Below, one piece after another: positions 25,370 to 33,605 of a DNA stretch of 43,528 nt (position 1 is the first letter of the stretch; each line of letters opens with the position of its first letter). The stretch is from an uncultured Bacteroidota bacterium. Lineage in GTDB: Bacteria > Bacteroidota > Bacteroidia > Bacteroidales > SZUA-534. Location of the stretch: the NCBI GenBank assembly GCA_946414435.1, contig CAMKOM010000026.1, positions 1-43,528 on the forward strand, in the 5' to 3' direction. A model generated the notes under the pieces. The model was not told the DNA's origin, did no database searches, and saw nothing but the letters and a program-made list of their open reading frames with translations. The translations under genes were made by a program, and so were the position numbers.

Positions 25370-26254
25370 TCAATCATCATTTTTTCGCTTTGCGCGACGT
25401 ATCACGCCTAATACCAGCAAGATAATAATCCACGCAGGCCAGATGCGGACAAGGAAGAACGCAAAATCGACCAGACCGCGCATACCGCTCGACAACGACT
25501 GGCTGAACCGCTGCCAAAATCCCTGTCCATGGTAGGGATGGTGCGGGTCGAAGTTGGCGTCATCGTGGCGGATATTAAGATGCAATGTGCTGTAATCCAC
25601 TTGGTTGCTCAAATATTTCAATTGTCCGACAGTGCTGTCGATTTCTTCCTCGAGCGAACGGATTTTATCCTCGATTGACACAATCTCTTGCACCGATTTG
25701 GCGCTCTTCAGCAACTGCTTATAGCGTTCCAAATAGCTGCGCTTGGTGTTCAGACGTGTCTCTAAATCAATGTATTCGGCCGTTACATCATTGATATACA
25801 TCGATTTTGATTCAATCTTGCCTTTGCCAGCCTCAACATCGGCCACAAAAGCGTCGAATTTGTTGCACGGGATACGCACAGTCAGGTTGTACGATGAGGA
25901 GTGTTCCCAATTGGAATACTGCTCGTTAGAAACGTATCCGCCGTGTTTTTCAATCAGACCGACAACATCATTGCGCGTCTGCTCCAAATTGTCAACCACA
26001 AGCGTCATTGAGCCGTTTTTGATTAGTTTCCGCTCCGTAACACTCTGCTCGACAGTGCTTTCCATATGTCCGCCCGTCGCAATAGAATTGCGCACCATTG
26101 GCGCGGCTTTGGCAGAAGTCATTACGGGCATCGCATCGTCATAATCGACTGCGGCACATTCCGCAGTATACATTCCAAACGAACCGTTCTCGCCGCTCTG
26201 CGACTGACACGCCGCAAAAATCATTGCAAACGCAAAAACTGAAATTTTTCTCAT
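25370..26254 (-). CDS. DUF4349 lipoprotein
   Basis: A 294-aa protein from the chosen ATG at 26254 (MRKISVFAF). A lipobox IFAAC marks the acylated Cys near residue 16. The DUF4349 region (about 75-285) starts with RKLIKNGSMTLVV, contains VRIPCNKFDAFVADVE and a charged coiled coil (LNTKRSYLERYKQLL... and SIEDKIRSLEEEID), and ends with a membrane helix (about 255-280, PAWIIILLVLGVI) and a basic tail. The protein is therefore held by lipid at one end and by a helix at the other. The function of DUF4349 proteins is not established. Confidence 0.85.
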   Translation of the reverse strand: MRKISVFAFAMIFAACQSQSGENGSFGMYTAECAAVDYDDAMPVMTSAKAAPMVRNSIATGGHMESTVEQSVTERKLIKNGSMTLVVDNLEQTRNDVVGLIEKHGGYVSNEQYSNWEHSSSYNLTVRIPCNKFDAFVADVEAGKGKIESKSMYINDVTAEYIDLETRLNTKRSYLERYKQLLKSAKSVQEIVSIEDKIRSLEEEIDSTVGQLKYLSNQVDYSTLHLNIRHDDANFDPHHPYHGQGFWQRFSQSLSSGMRGLVDFAFFLVRIWPAWIIILLVLGVIRRAKRKNDD

Positions 26255-26651
26255 AACGATATTTTTATGAAACACGAAATAAACGGAAATTGGGAGAGGG
26301 GTATTGCGTTCGAAGTGAACAATATATTAAATGGCCGAGAATTTCCACTCGGGTTGTTGTGTGGTTTGATTTTGGCATCAAGTGAATTCGCATTTTTCTT
26401 TAATGTGGCACAATGCAGCACACCAAATTACTTGCATTATGGTTGCTTTGCCGCAATCGACGAAAGTCGGCGAATCAGAAAAAAACTTTAAACTTGACGT
26501 CACCTTTTGCCTGGCAGACTTGTTATTTAGGCGAACTGACGGAGCAGCGAGAGCAGAGATAATCTCGATTAAGCTCTGCCGAGTCGCGACGGAAGAAGAC
26601 GAAAGTCAACGGTTCAAAAAACAGAAGTCTAACAATTAAAAATTTAAGAAA
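26255..26651. other. 397-base spacer with a hairpin-forming leader
   Basis: No convincing gene lies here; a + strand frame at 26382-26639 lacks family features and codon character. The right half holds GCAGAG (26553-26558) pairing with CTCTGC (26574-26579), with a nested GAGATAATCTC palindrome (26556-26566). Closer to the next gene is CAAC (26607-26610) and GTCTAAC (26627-26633), spaced 16 bases apart, which could be an ECF-type promoter. Both roles are inferred. Confidence 0.45.
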
Positions 26652-27104
26652 ATGCAAAATTTATTTCAACTTTTAGTGCCAATCGCCATCTGCTGCGTGC
26701 TTCCGATTATGATAGTCTGGCTGAACAACCGCCGCAGAATCATCGAAAACAACTCGCGCACACAGATTGTGCTGGCCGCAATGGAAAAAAATTCAGACGT
26801 GGATATTGAGCAACTGCTCAAGAAAATGGCGCCAACACAAAAAAAGAAACTGCTGAAGGAGAAACTGCTCGCCAAACTGCTGTGGGGCTGCATTACATTA
26901 CTACTGGGTGTTGGATTGGCGATTTTCTGTCTTTGCACAAGTTTTGGCGGCGGAATGACACCGAGCAACCTTTGGTTTTCGGGCTTTATGAGCGCCATTA
27001 TGATTGCTGTCGGTATTGCCTTCTTAATCAATTACTTTATTGGCAAGAAAATGCTCGCCAAAGAGATTGAAGCGGAAGAGAAAAGACTGTCAGCACAAGC
27101 GTAA
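26652..27104 (+). CDS. DUF6249-like membrane protein of the ECF sigma operon
   Basis: A 150-aa protein with one N-terminal membrane helix (about 4-24), a basic cytoplasmic stretch (NNRRRIIENNSRT to KKKLLKEKLL) and two further helices (about 76-98 and 107-130). Its composition and its place in front of an ECF sigma factor gene match DUF6249 proteins of Bacteroidetes as I remember them. The sigma factor gene starts 3 bases after its stop. It may hold or sense something for the sigma factor, but no anti-sigma motif was seen. Confidence 0.65.
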   Translation: MQNLFQLLVPIAICCVLPIMIVWLNNRRRIIENNSRTQIVLAAMEKNSDVDIEQLLKKMAPTQKKKLLKEKLLAKLLWGCITLLLGVGLAIFCLCTSFGGGMTPSNLWFSGFMSAIMIAVGIAFLINYFIGKKMLAKEIEAEEKRLSAQA

Positions 27105-27107
27105 ACC

Positions 27108-27584
27108 GTGACGCGCGAAGAATTCATCGGACACATTGAGAGTGAGCAGGCGGCCGTGCGTGGTTTCCTGCTTGCGCTCTGTTGCGGCAACAAGGCCGAC
27201 GCCGACGACCTGGCACAGGACGCGCTGGTGAAGGCCTACATTGCATCGGCGGGCTATCGCGACGAGGGCCGGTTCCGCTCGTGGCTCTTCAAGATTGCCC
27301 ACAACACTTTCCTGAACCACAAGGCGAGTTGCCGCACAATGGAGAGCATCGACGAGGCGCGGACGCTAGTCTGCCCAACGGCGGCCGACTCATCGTTCGA
27401 GCATCAGAGCCTTTATCTGGCCCTGCGGACGCTGCCGCCAAAGGAGCGCTCGGCCATAACTCTGTTCTACCTGAACGGATACAATATCAAGGAGATAGCG
27501 ACAATCACCGACACGTCGGAAGACGCTGTGAAGAAACAATTATCGCGCGGACGCGACAAACTGAAAGAAAAACTGGAGATATGA
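27108..27584 (+). CDS. ECF sigma-70 family RNA polymerase sigma factor
   Basis: A 158-aa sigma factor with only regions 2 and 4, as in ECF sigmas. Region 2 spans about 8-78 (DADDLAQDALVKAYIAS, then FRSWLFKIAHNTFLNH). Region 4 spans about 102-155 (LPPKERSAITLFYLNGYN, then EIATITDTSEDAVKKQLSRG). It starts with GTG 3 bases after the DUF6249-like gene and ends in an ATGA overlap with a small membrane protein gene. This tight order suggests that the flanking membrane proteins control its activity. It may activate its own operon from the leader at 26607-26633. Confidence 0.92.
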   Translation: MTREEFIGHIESEQAAVRGFLLALCCGNKADADDLAQDALVKAYIASAGYRDEGRFRSWLFKIAHNTFLNHKASCRTMESIDEARTLVCPTAADSSFEHQSLYLALRTLPPKERSAITLFYLNGYNIKEIATITDTSEDAVKKQLSRGRDKLKEKLEI

Positions 27585-27997
27585 ATAAAGACAAGGCACT
27601 TGAGGAACTTTTTCTCGCGCAAAAACCACAATTCAATGATAGCGAGGAGTTTATGGCATCGCTCGAAAAGCGTTTGGAGGCCGTTGAATTTATAAAGCGG
27701 CATCAGGAGGCAACCATCCGCCGCTACAAAATGGCTATGGTGGCGGCTTTTGTGGTTGGCATCGTCAGCGGCGGCATCACCATTGCGTTTTTGCTTTCGG
27801 CCCCCGCCGCCATTCCGCTTTTCAGTTTCCAAGCGCAAACGGTCCTGCTCTCGTGGCTGGCCGATAACGCCCGCTCGATTGTGGCCGCCGCTCTCGCCCT
27901 ACTGATGACGTTCGGACTCATCAGCATTTTCAATAATATTCAGGATATCAGGAGTATGCGTGAGAAGCGGAATGTAATATTCGCCAACGATAACTGA
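27581..27997 (+). CDS. Small membrane protein, possible anti-sigma factor
   Basis: A 138-aa protein. A charged cytoplasmic N-terminus (1-48, NKDKALEELFLAQKPQF and EFMASLEKRLEAVEFIKRHQE) precedes two membrane helices (about 50-72 and 95-115) and a short basic tail. The ATG overlaps the sigma factor stop (ATGA), so the two are translated together at a matched ratio. A sigma-binding N-terminus and membrane anchor are what an anti-sigma factor would have, but no zinc anti-sigma motif (HxxxCxxC) is present. The role is inferred from position. Confidence 0.7.
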   Translation: MNKDKALEELFLAQKPQFNDSEEFMASLEKRLEAVEFIKRHQEATIRRYKMAMVAAFVVGIVSGGITIAFLLSAPAAIPLFSFQAQTVLLSWLADNARSIVAAALALLMTFGLISIFNNIQDIRSMREKRNVIFANDN

Positions 27998-28020
27998 GCG
28001 AAAATTTCTCACTCAATACC

Positions 28021-28054
28021 CGCCCAATCAGTTTCGACCGATTGGGCGTTTTTT
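28021..28054 (+). terminator. Terminator of the ECF sigma operon
   Basis: A perfect 9-bp stem (28021-28029 with 28040-28048, CGCCCAATC/GATTGGGCG) with a 10-base loop is followed by six T. It lies 23 bases after the last gene of the operon. Confidence 0.88.
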
Positions 28055-28078
28055 CATCGAAACCGCGCAAATTTTCAA

Positions 28079-28109
28079 ATTGCATATAACCCGAAAAAAG
28101 GTAATTTTG
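28079..28109 (+). promoter_or_regulatory. Promoter of the pheT operon
   Basis: ATTG at 28079-28082, a 19-base spacer and TAATTTTG at 28102-28109 fit the Bacteroidetes consensus. Transcription would begin near 28116, about 17 bases ahead of the pheT ATG. Confidence 0.7.
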
Positions 28110-28132
28110 CGGTTCGATAAAAATCTCAAAAA

Positions 28133-30583
28133 ATGAATATTTCATACAATTGGCTAAAGCAATACATCGACACCGACCTGACGGCGCAGGAAGTGGCCGA
28201 AAAACTCACAAGCATCGGTCTTGAAGTTGACAGCATAAGTGAATATCAATCAGTTAAAGGCGGACTGAAAGGCCTTGTGGTTGGCGAAGTGAAAACCTGC
28301 ATCGACCACCCCGACTCTGACCACCTGCACATTACAACCGTTGACGTGGGCGGCCCCGAACTGCTGACAATTGTATGCGGCGCGCCCAACGTGGCCGCTG
28401 GGCAGAAAGTGATTGTAGCAACTATTGGCACAGTGCTTTACGACGGCGACAAAGAGTTCGTAATCAAGAAATCGAAGATTCGCGGACAGGAATCGTTCGG
28501 AATGATTTGCGCCGAAGACGAGATTGGCGTGGGCACATCGCACGACGGCATTATTGTGCTGCCCGACAATGTGAAAGTGGGCACACCAGCTGCCGAGTAC
28601 TATAATGTTGAAAATGACACAATTATCGAAGTTGATATAACCCCGAACCGAATTGACGCCGCTTCGCACATTGGCGTGGCCCGCGATTTGGCTTTGGCGT
28701 TAAGCATCAATAAACCAATAAAATACACCATTCCCGACGTTAGCGCGTTCAAGGTTGACAACAACAGCCGCAAAATCGACATTGAAATTGCCGAAACCGC
28801 AGGCTGCTGCCGCTATGCGGGCGTCACCATCACGGGCATCAAGATTGCGCCGTCGCCCGAGTGGCTGCAAAAACGACTTAAATCGGTGGGACTGAACCCG
28901 ATAAACAATGTTGTCGACGTGTCGAACTTCATTCTGCACGAGTTTGGTCAGCCGCTTCATACTTTCGACGCCGACAAAATCGACGGTAACAAAGTGATTG
29001 TCAAAACAATGCCTGCGGGCACCAAGTTTGTGACACTCGACGGCACCGAGCGCTCGCTCGACGCCAAAGACCTAATGATTTGCAACGCCAAAGAGCCAAT
29101 GTGTATGGCTGGCGTGTTCGGCGGACTGAAATCGGGCATCAGCGACGGCACCACATCGGTGTTCATCGAGAGCGCCTGCTTCAACCCCACTTACATCCGC
29201 AAAACGGCTCGCCGCCACGATTTGCACACCGAAGCGTCGTTCCTGTTCGAGCGCGGCGTTGACCCGAACATCACCATCACGGCGCTGAAACGCGCGGCTC
29301 TGCTCATCAAAGAGACCGCTGGCGGACAAATCAGTTCCGAAATCACCGACATCTACCCCACGCCCGTCAAGCCGTTTGACATTACGGTGCGTTACTCGCA
29401 GATTGACAGACTGATAGGCGAGCATATCTCGAAAGATTTTGTTAAGAAAGTGATTCGCGGGCTGGAAGCCGAAATTGTTTCGGAAACCGATGAGCAACTG
29501 CAGATTCTTATGCCGCCCTACCGCGTCGACGTTCAGCGTGAAGCCGACGTGATTGAAGACATTCTGCGAATCTACGGATATAACACAGTGAAAATCAGCG
29601 ACAACGTTAACTCAACGCTGTCGTATGAGCCGAAACCCGACGTGAACAAAATGCGCAACCTGATTGCCACCGCCCTGACAGGTGCTGGATACAACGAGAT
29701 TATGTGTAACTCGCTGACAAAGAGCGCATATTACGTTGGCAACGACGCTTTCAGCGATTCAAACTCGGTGCGGATTCTGAACCCGTTGAGCCAAGAACTG
29801 AACGTTATGCGCCAAACGCTGCTCTACGGCGCAATGGAAACCGTATCGTTCAACAGCAATCGCCAAAACAGTGATTTACAACTGTTTGAATTCGGCAACT
29901 GCTACTATTTCAATCCCGAATCGACGAGCGAGAATCCGCACGACGCCTACAGCGAGACCGAAAAACTCGGCCTTCTGGCAACAGGATTCGCAACTGGCGA
30001 GTCGTGGACGGCAAAGCAGAAACCCGCAAGTTTCTACGGCGTGAAGAGCGCCACCGAGCAGATTATCAGCCGTTTGGGCATCGATTTAGCGAAAGTGAGT
30101 CAGGAAACGTTCTCAAACTCAATCTACAGCGAAGGACTGCGGCTCATCTACGCGCAAAAAACGATTGCCACAATCGGAATTGTATCGAAGAAAATCCGCA
30201 AAGAGTTTGACATTAAGGCAGACGTTTACTTTGCCGAACTTGAGTGGACTGTGCTTATGAAAGCCATTAAGAACCACAAAGTTACGTTCAGCGACATATC
30301 GAAATACCCTGAAGTGCGCCGCGACCTTTCGCTGCTCATCGACAAGGGCGTGACGTTCGACGCCATTAAGAAAGTGGTGCAGAAAGCCGATAAACGCCTG
30401 ATTAAGAGCGTGTCGCTGTTCGACGTGTACGAAGGTGACAAGATTGCCGACGGCAAAAAATCGTACGCCATCAGCATTATCATTCAGGACGAAGAGAAAA
30501 CGCTCAACGACAAGCAGATAGACCGCTTAATGGAACAGATTATGAAATCGCTCGACTCGGAAATCGGTGCGAAAATCAGATAA
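28133..30583 (+). CDS. pheT: Phenylalanine--tRNA ligase beta subunit
   Basis: An 816-aa subunit of the alpha2-beta2 enzyme that charges tRNA-Phe; the beta subunit binds tRNA and edits mischarged Tyr. The order is as usual: N-terminal domain; tRNA-binding OB domain (about 40-150, [15 protein letters not shown] and IVCGAPNV); B3/B4 editing domain (about 210-390); B5 domain (about 405-475); a catalytic-like core (about 490-690); and the FDX-ACB anticodon-binding domain (about 720-816, [14 protein letters not shown]). The length is normal and pheS is not in the window. It appears to head a long + strand run of genes that follow at short distances. Confidence 0.97.
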   Translation: MNISYNWLKQYIDTDLTAQEVAEKLTSIGLEVDSISEYQSVKGGLKGLVVGEVKTCIDHPDSDHLHITTVDVGGPELLTIVCGAPNVAAGQKVIVATIGTVLYDGDKEFVIKKSKIRGQESFGMICAEDEIGVGTSHDGIIVLPDNVKVGTPAAEYYNVENDTIIEVDITPNRIDAASHIGVARDLALALSINKPIKYTIPDVSAFKVDNNSRKIDIEIAETAGCCRYAGVTITGIKIAPSPEWLQKRLKSVGLNPINNVVDVSNFILHEFGQPLHTFDADKIDGNKVIVKTMPAGTKFVTLDGTERSLDAKDLMICNAKEPMCMAGVFGGLKSGISDGTTSVFIESACFNPTYIRKTARRHDLHTEASFLFERGVDPNITITALKRAALLIKETAGGQISSEITDIYPTPVKPFDITVRYSQIDRLIGEHISKDFVKKVIRGLEAEIVSETDEQLQILMPPYRVDVQREADVIEDILRIYGYNTVKISDNVNSTLSYEPKPDVNKMRNLIATALTGAGYNEIMCNSLTKSAYYVGNDAFSDSNSVRILNPLSQELNVMRQTLLYGAMETVSFNSNRQNSDLQLFEFGNCYYFNPESTSENPHDAYSETEKLGLLATGFATGESWTAKQKPASFYGVKSATEQIISRLGIDLAKVSQETFSNSIYSEGLRLIYAQKTIATIGIVSKKIRKEFDIKADVYFAELEWTVLMKAIKNHKVTFSDISKYPEVRRDLSLLIDKGVTFDAIKKVVQKADKRLIKSVSLFDVYEGDKIADGKKSYAISIIIQDEEKTLNDKQIDRLMEQIMKSLDSEIGAKIR

Positions 30584-30621
30584 TCGGAACGCGGATTTTT
30601 ACAACAAAATCTAACAAGGAA

Positions 30622-31143
30622 ATGTCTGTAAAAGAACGGATTAGCATTGTCGAAGGCGACATTACGAAACTCAATGTCGACGCCATTGTGAACGCGGCCA
30701 ACAACTCGCTTTTGGGCGGTGGCGGCGTTGACGGGGCCATTCATTGGGCGGCGGGACCGAAACTGCTCGACGAGTGCATCACGCTAAATGGCTGTGAGAC
30801 AGGCGACGCGAAGATTACAGGCGGCTACAATCTGCCCGCACGGCACGTGATTCACACCGTGGGGCCAATCTGGCGCGGCGGCAACTACGGCGAGCCCGAA
30901 AAACTTGCAAGTTGCTACCGAAAATCAATGGAAGTGGCTGTGGCAAACGGCGTTCAGACCATCGCTTTCCCCGCCATCAGCACGGGCGTGTACGGCTATC
31001 CGCTCGAAGAAGCCGCACAAATCGCTGTCAGTCAGGTGGTTGAATGCCTGAACGAAATGCCATCGATAAAAAATGTGACATTTGTGCTTTTTGGTGCGAA
31101 AAATTACGATATTTACAAGGCGATTTTGTCGAATTTAAAATAG
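30622..31143 (+). CDS. Macro domain protein, O-acetyl-ADP-ribose deacetylase-like
   Basis: A 173-aa single macro domain of the YmdB/TM_1128 type. Ligand-binding segments are clear: [30 protein letters not shown] (read as [24 protein letters not shown]), [10 protein letters not shown] and [12 protein letters not shown]. Characterised members remove the ADP-ribose from O-acetyl-ADP-ribose or from mono-ADP-ribosylated glutamate. It lies 38 bases after pheT and 6 bases before the SiaC-like gene, so it is probably in the same transcript. Confidence 0.92.
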   Translation: MSVKERISIVEGDITKLNVDAIVNAANNSLLGGGGVDGAIHWAAGPKLLDECITLNGCETGDAKITGGYNLPARHVIHTVGPIWRGGNYGEPEKLASCYRKSMEVAVANGVQTIAFPAISTGVYGYPLEEAAQIAVSQVVECLNEMPSIKNVTFVLFGAKNYDIYKAILSNLK

Positions 31144-31149
31144 AAACGC

Positions 31150-31524
31150 TTGAACTACTTAAAATTTGATAGTACCGACGACACGCCTGAAGTAATGATT
31201 GACTCTGATTTGTCGATTTTTATTATCAGCGGAAACTCAACGCCCGAAAACGCGCTGGCGACCTATACGCCTGTGATTGAGTGGATTAAGGCGCCCGATT
31301 GCGCGCTGAATAACTGTCAGTGCAAGTTCTTTTTCAAGTATTTGAGTTCGGCGTCGCACCATCTGGTTTTCGAGATTATGACGCAACTCGACAAACTCTA
31401 CAAATCGGGCCGCAACCTGTCGATTGAGTGGTCGTACGAGAAGATTGACGAAGATATGCTGCGTTTGGGGCTCGATTTCGCATCGATTTTGAGCATTCCG
31501 TTCGAGTTTTGTCCAAAAAACTGA
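31150..31524 (+). CDS. SiaC family (DUF1987) regulatory phosphoprotein
   Basis: A 124-aa protein matching the SiaC family from end to end: TPEVMID and ISGNSTPENALATYTPVIEW in the first half, then FFFKYLSSAS, SIEWSYEKIDEDMLRLGLDF and IPFEF. In Pseudomonas, SiaC is phosphorylated on a Thr by the kinase SiaB and dephosphorylated by the PP2C-like SiaA, and its state controls a diguanylate cyclase. The phosphosite motif NTxSSK of the family reads SSASHH here (S66-S67 in place of N-T), so the acceptor would be Ser67. The start is a TTG at 31150; no better start was seen. It lies between the macro and rhomboid genes with gaps of 6 bases each. Confidence 0.85.
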   Translation: MNYLKFDSTDDTPEVMIDSDLSIFIISGNSTPENALATYTPVIEWIKAPDCALNNCQCKFFFKYLSSASHHLVFEIMTQLDKLYKSGRNLSIEWSYEKIDEDMLRLGLDFASILSIPFEFCPKN

Positions 31525-31530
31525 CAATCA

Positions 31531-32133
31531 ATGACTTTACTGATAGTTGCGGTAACATTCCTTGTGTCGTACACCGCATTCAGGCGGCCTGAACTATTGT
31601 TCAAGTACGATTTCAACCCTTATCAGATTATCCACCGCAATCAGTGGTATCGGCTTGTGACTCACGCATTTCTGCACGCCGACTGGACGCACCTGATTGT
31701 CAATATGCTGGTTTTCTATTCGTTTGCCGACGTTGCAATCTACTATTTTCAAATGCTTTTCGCGCAAAACGGCACGTTGCTGTTTCTGGGGCTTTATTTT
31801 GGCGGAATAGTTGCTGCGTGCATATATTCGCTTATCAAACAGAAAGATAACTACAACTATAGTGCCATCGGCGCATCGGGTGGTGTGGCGGCCGTGACGT
31901 TCGCCTGCATTCTGTTCGACCCGCTGGGCAAGATTCTGTTTTTCGGCGTGATACCCATTCCTGGCGTGCTTTTCGGCATACTCTACCTGGCCTATTCCTA
32001 TTTTATGGGCAAGCGCGGAATGGACAACGTGGCGCACGACGCGCACTTCTACGGCGCCGTGTTCGGATTCGTTTATCCGCTGATTTTCAGGCCCGATATG
32101 ATTGGACGGTTCATTGAGAAAATTTTTCAGTAA
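31531..32133 (+). CDS. Rhomboid family intramembrane serine protease
   Basis: A 200-aa polytopic protein with six membrane helices. The catalytic Ser is S116 in GASGG and the partner His is H172 in HDAHFYGA. HLIVNM, with the conserved Asn of helix 2, is also present (about 54-59). Rhomboids cut membrane-spanning substrates within the bilayer. It starts 6 bases after the SiaC-like gene and its stop overlaps the start of gmhB by one base (TAATG). Confidence 0.93.
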   Translation: MTLLIVAVTFLVSYTAFRRPELLFKYDFNPYQIIHRNQWYRLVTHAFLHADWTHLIVNMLVFYSFADVAIYYFQMLFAQNGTLLFLGLYFGGIVAACIYSLIKQKDNYNYSAIGASGGVAAVTFACILFDPLGKILFFGVIPIPGVLFGILYLAYSYFMGKRGMDNVAHDAHFYGAVFGFVYPLIFRPDMIGRFIEKIFQ

Positions 32134-32645
32134 TGGCAGGGAAAAACAAAGCCGCATTTTTCGACCGCGACGGCGTAATCAACGACGACACAGGGCATTA
32201 CTACGTTTTCCGCCCCGACGATTTTGTGCTTTGCCCTGGCGTGATTGAAGGGTTGAAGAAAGTGCATCGGCTTGGTTATCTGATAATTATAATATCGAAT
32301 CAAGGTGGAATCGCCCGCGGGCAGTTCACCACCGATGACACCGACGCCGTTCATCAGAAATTCATCGACACAATGGCGGCCAACGGTGTGAAAATCACCG
32401 AGATATACTACTGTCCGCACCACCCCGAAGCAGGCAACTGCCTTTGCCGCAAGCCGCAGCCGCTAATGATTGAAAAGGCATTGGCGCGGTTCGACATCGA
32501 CCCTGCCAAATCGTTTATGCTGGGCGACCGCGACAACGACGTGCTGACCGCCGAAAATGCTGGCGTGCGCGGATTTAAAATGGACAAAAACAGCAATTTG
32601 CTCACCGCCATCGACAATTGTCTGAAAGCAATGGGTGACGAATAA
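32133..32645 (+). CDS. gmhB: D-glycero-D-manno-heptose 1,7-bisphosphate phosphatase
   Basis: A 170-aa HAD-IIIA phosphatase. The nucleophile D11 and acid/base D13 lie in FFDRDGVIN, followed by IISNQGGIARG, the GmhB zinc loop CPHHPEAGNCLCRKP (about 101-115) and the late motif LGDRDNDVLTAENAG. GmhB removes the C7 phosphate in the ADP-heptose pathway for LPS. The zinc loop separates it from histidinol phosphatase paralogues. The gene overlaps the rhomboid stop by one base; other heptose genes are not seen unless the partial cytidylyltransferase-like gene at the right edge belongs to the route. Confidence 0.93.
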   Translation: MAGKNKAAFFDRDGVINDDTGHYYVFRPDDFVLCPGVIEGLKKVHRLGYLIIIISNQGGIARGQFTTDDTDAVHQKFIDTMAANGVKITEIYYCPHHPEAGNCLCRKPQPLMIEKALARFDIDPAKSFMLGDRDNDVLTAENAGVRGFKMDKNSNLLTAIDNCLKAMGDE

Positions 32646-32667
32646 ACCGCAAAACCGAACGGAAATG

Positions 32668-33522
32668 TATATTTCACTGAATCAAGAGTTTATCAAGGAA
32701 GAAGACGCCCGTTTCGCGGTAATGCCGTGGCAGTTGCAAACGCAAGGCGGCCTTCTGAACGAAGACATCCGTGCAAACGCCGCCAAACCCTTGCTGACAG
32801 AGCCGCACTTCAAAATTCTGGCTCAAAACGCGCGGCTGCTGAACTTTGACCTGCCCACCTACCTTGACGAGCATTTCCTATCGATGCAGATTGCTGGTCT
32901 GCTCACTCGGAACAAACTGTTTCAGGCTGCAAATGTGCGAGTTACGCTTATGCGGAATGCCGCCACAAACCAAATCGACGTTGTCATCAGCAGCCAAATG
33001 GCTGGCGACGGGCCCTACGAACTGAACCGCAAAGGGCTGTTCATCGACGTTTTCGACGAAGCCTACGTCACCGTGCACAGCCCGTACCAACTCAACCAAT
33101 TCTGCCAACTTGTAAACGGTATGGCCAAGGCCGCAGCCGTCCGCCGCAAACTCGACGATATGCTGCTCTTGACCGATATGGGGTTCATTGTGAGCGCCAC
33201 CGACACAATGGTGGCCGCAGTGCAAAACGGCAAAATTCTGACACCGCCACTCGAAATCGGCGCGCGCCTTGACGTTATGCGCGACCTGCTCGCCAAAGCC
33301 GCTGAAATGACAGGATACCACATTGACAATGAAGCACTTATAATGCAGGAAGACCTGAACGAAGCCGACGAGATTTTTCTGTTCAGCACCGCCAAAGGGC
33401 TGCAATGGGTGTCGGGCTACCGAAACCACCGCTACATTCACAAAGTGGCAAGCGCACTGAATGAAGCGATAAACAAAATTCTGTTCACCAACGATTTACA
33501 GTTCATCGACAAAAAAGTTTGA
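32668..33522 (+). CDS. Class IV aminotransferase-like protein lacking expected catalytic residues
   Basis: A 284-aa protein that follows the class IV aminotransferase fold (IlvE, PabC): LLLTDMGFIVSATDTMVAAVQNGKILTPPLEIGARLDVMRDLL (about 167-209; seen as DMGFIVSATDTMVA, NGKILTPPLEIG) and LNEADEIFLFSTAKGLQWV near the end. The N-terminal YGDGxFE motif is missing, and the stretch where the PLP-binding Lys should be (about 139-146, HSPYQLNQ) has none; K155 is too close to the next strand. It may therefore be a pseudoenzyme. The ATG at 32668 is preferred over a GTG at 32635 that would overlap gmhB. It is the last gene before the polysaccharide export promoter. Confidence 0.7.
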   Translation, partial: YISLNQEFIKEEDARFAVMPWQLQTQGGLLNEDIRANAAKPLLTEPHFKILAQNARLLNFDLPTYLDEHFLSMQIAGLLTRNKLFQAANVRVTLMRNAATNQIDVVISSQMAGDGPYELNRKGLFIDVFDEAYVTVHSPYQLNQFCQLVNGMAKAAAVRRKLDDMLLLTDMGFIVSATDTMVAAVQNGKILTPPLEIGARLDVMRDLLAKAAEMTGYHIDNEALIMQEDLNEADEIFLFSTAKGLQWVSGYRNHRYIHKVASALNEAINKILFTNDLQFIDKKV

Positions 33523-33572
33523 AAACTTGCAAATAAGCCACCTTCGCGCACTTTACCGAACAAAAGAAATTG

Positions 33573-33580
33573 TATCTTTG
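33573..33580 (+). promoter_or_regulatory. -7 element of the polysaccharide export operon
   Basis: TATCTTTG is a perfect TAnnTTTG, 25 bases before the GTG at 33606. It overlaps the upstream part of the open frame, which argues that the protein starts at 33606. The -33 region (TTTA at 33552) is weak. Confidence 0.55.
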
Positions 33581-33605
33581 TAAGTTAACTATAGAATTTA
33601 AAGAC

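Noticed and set aside
26382-26639. An 85-aa + strand frame ahead of the ECF operon
   Set aside because: It has no start context, no recognisable domain and a composition unlike its neighbours, and it covers the hairpin leader. Most likely it is a chance frame.
27182-27580. In-frame extension upstream of the small membrane protein at 27581
   Set aside because: It runs through the sigma factor gene in another frame. The ATG overlapping the sigma stop is a typical coupled start, and the rest has no protein character.
33510-33532. Hairpin after the aminotransferase-like gene
   Set aside because: A short A+T stem around AAAGTTTGAAAACTT has no T-run after it, so it does not qualify as a terminator.
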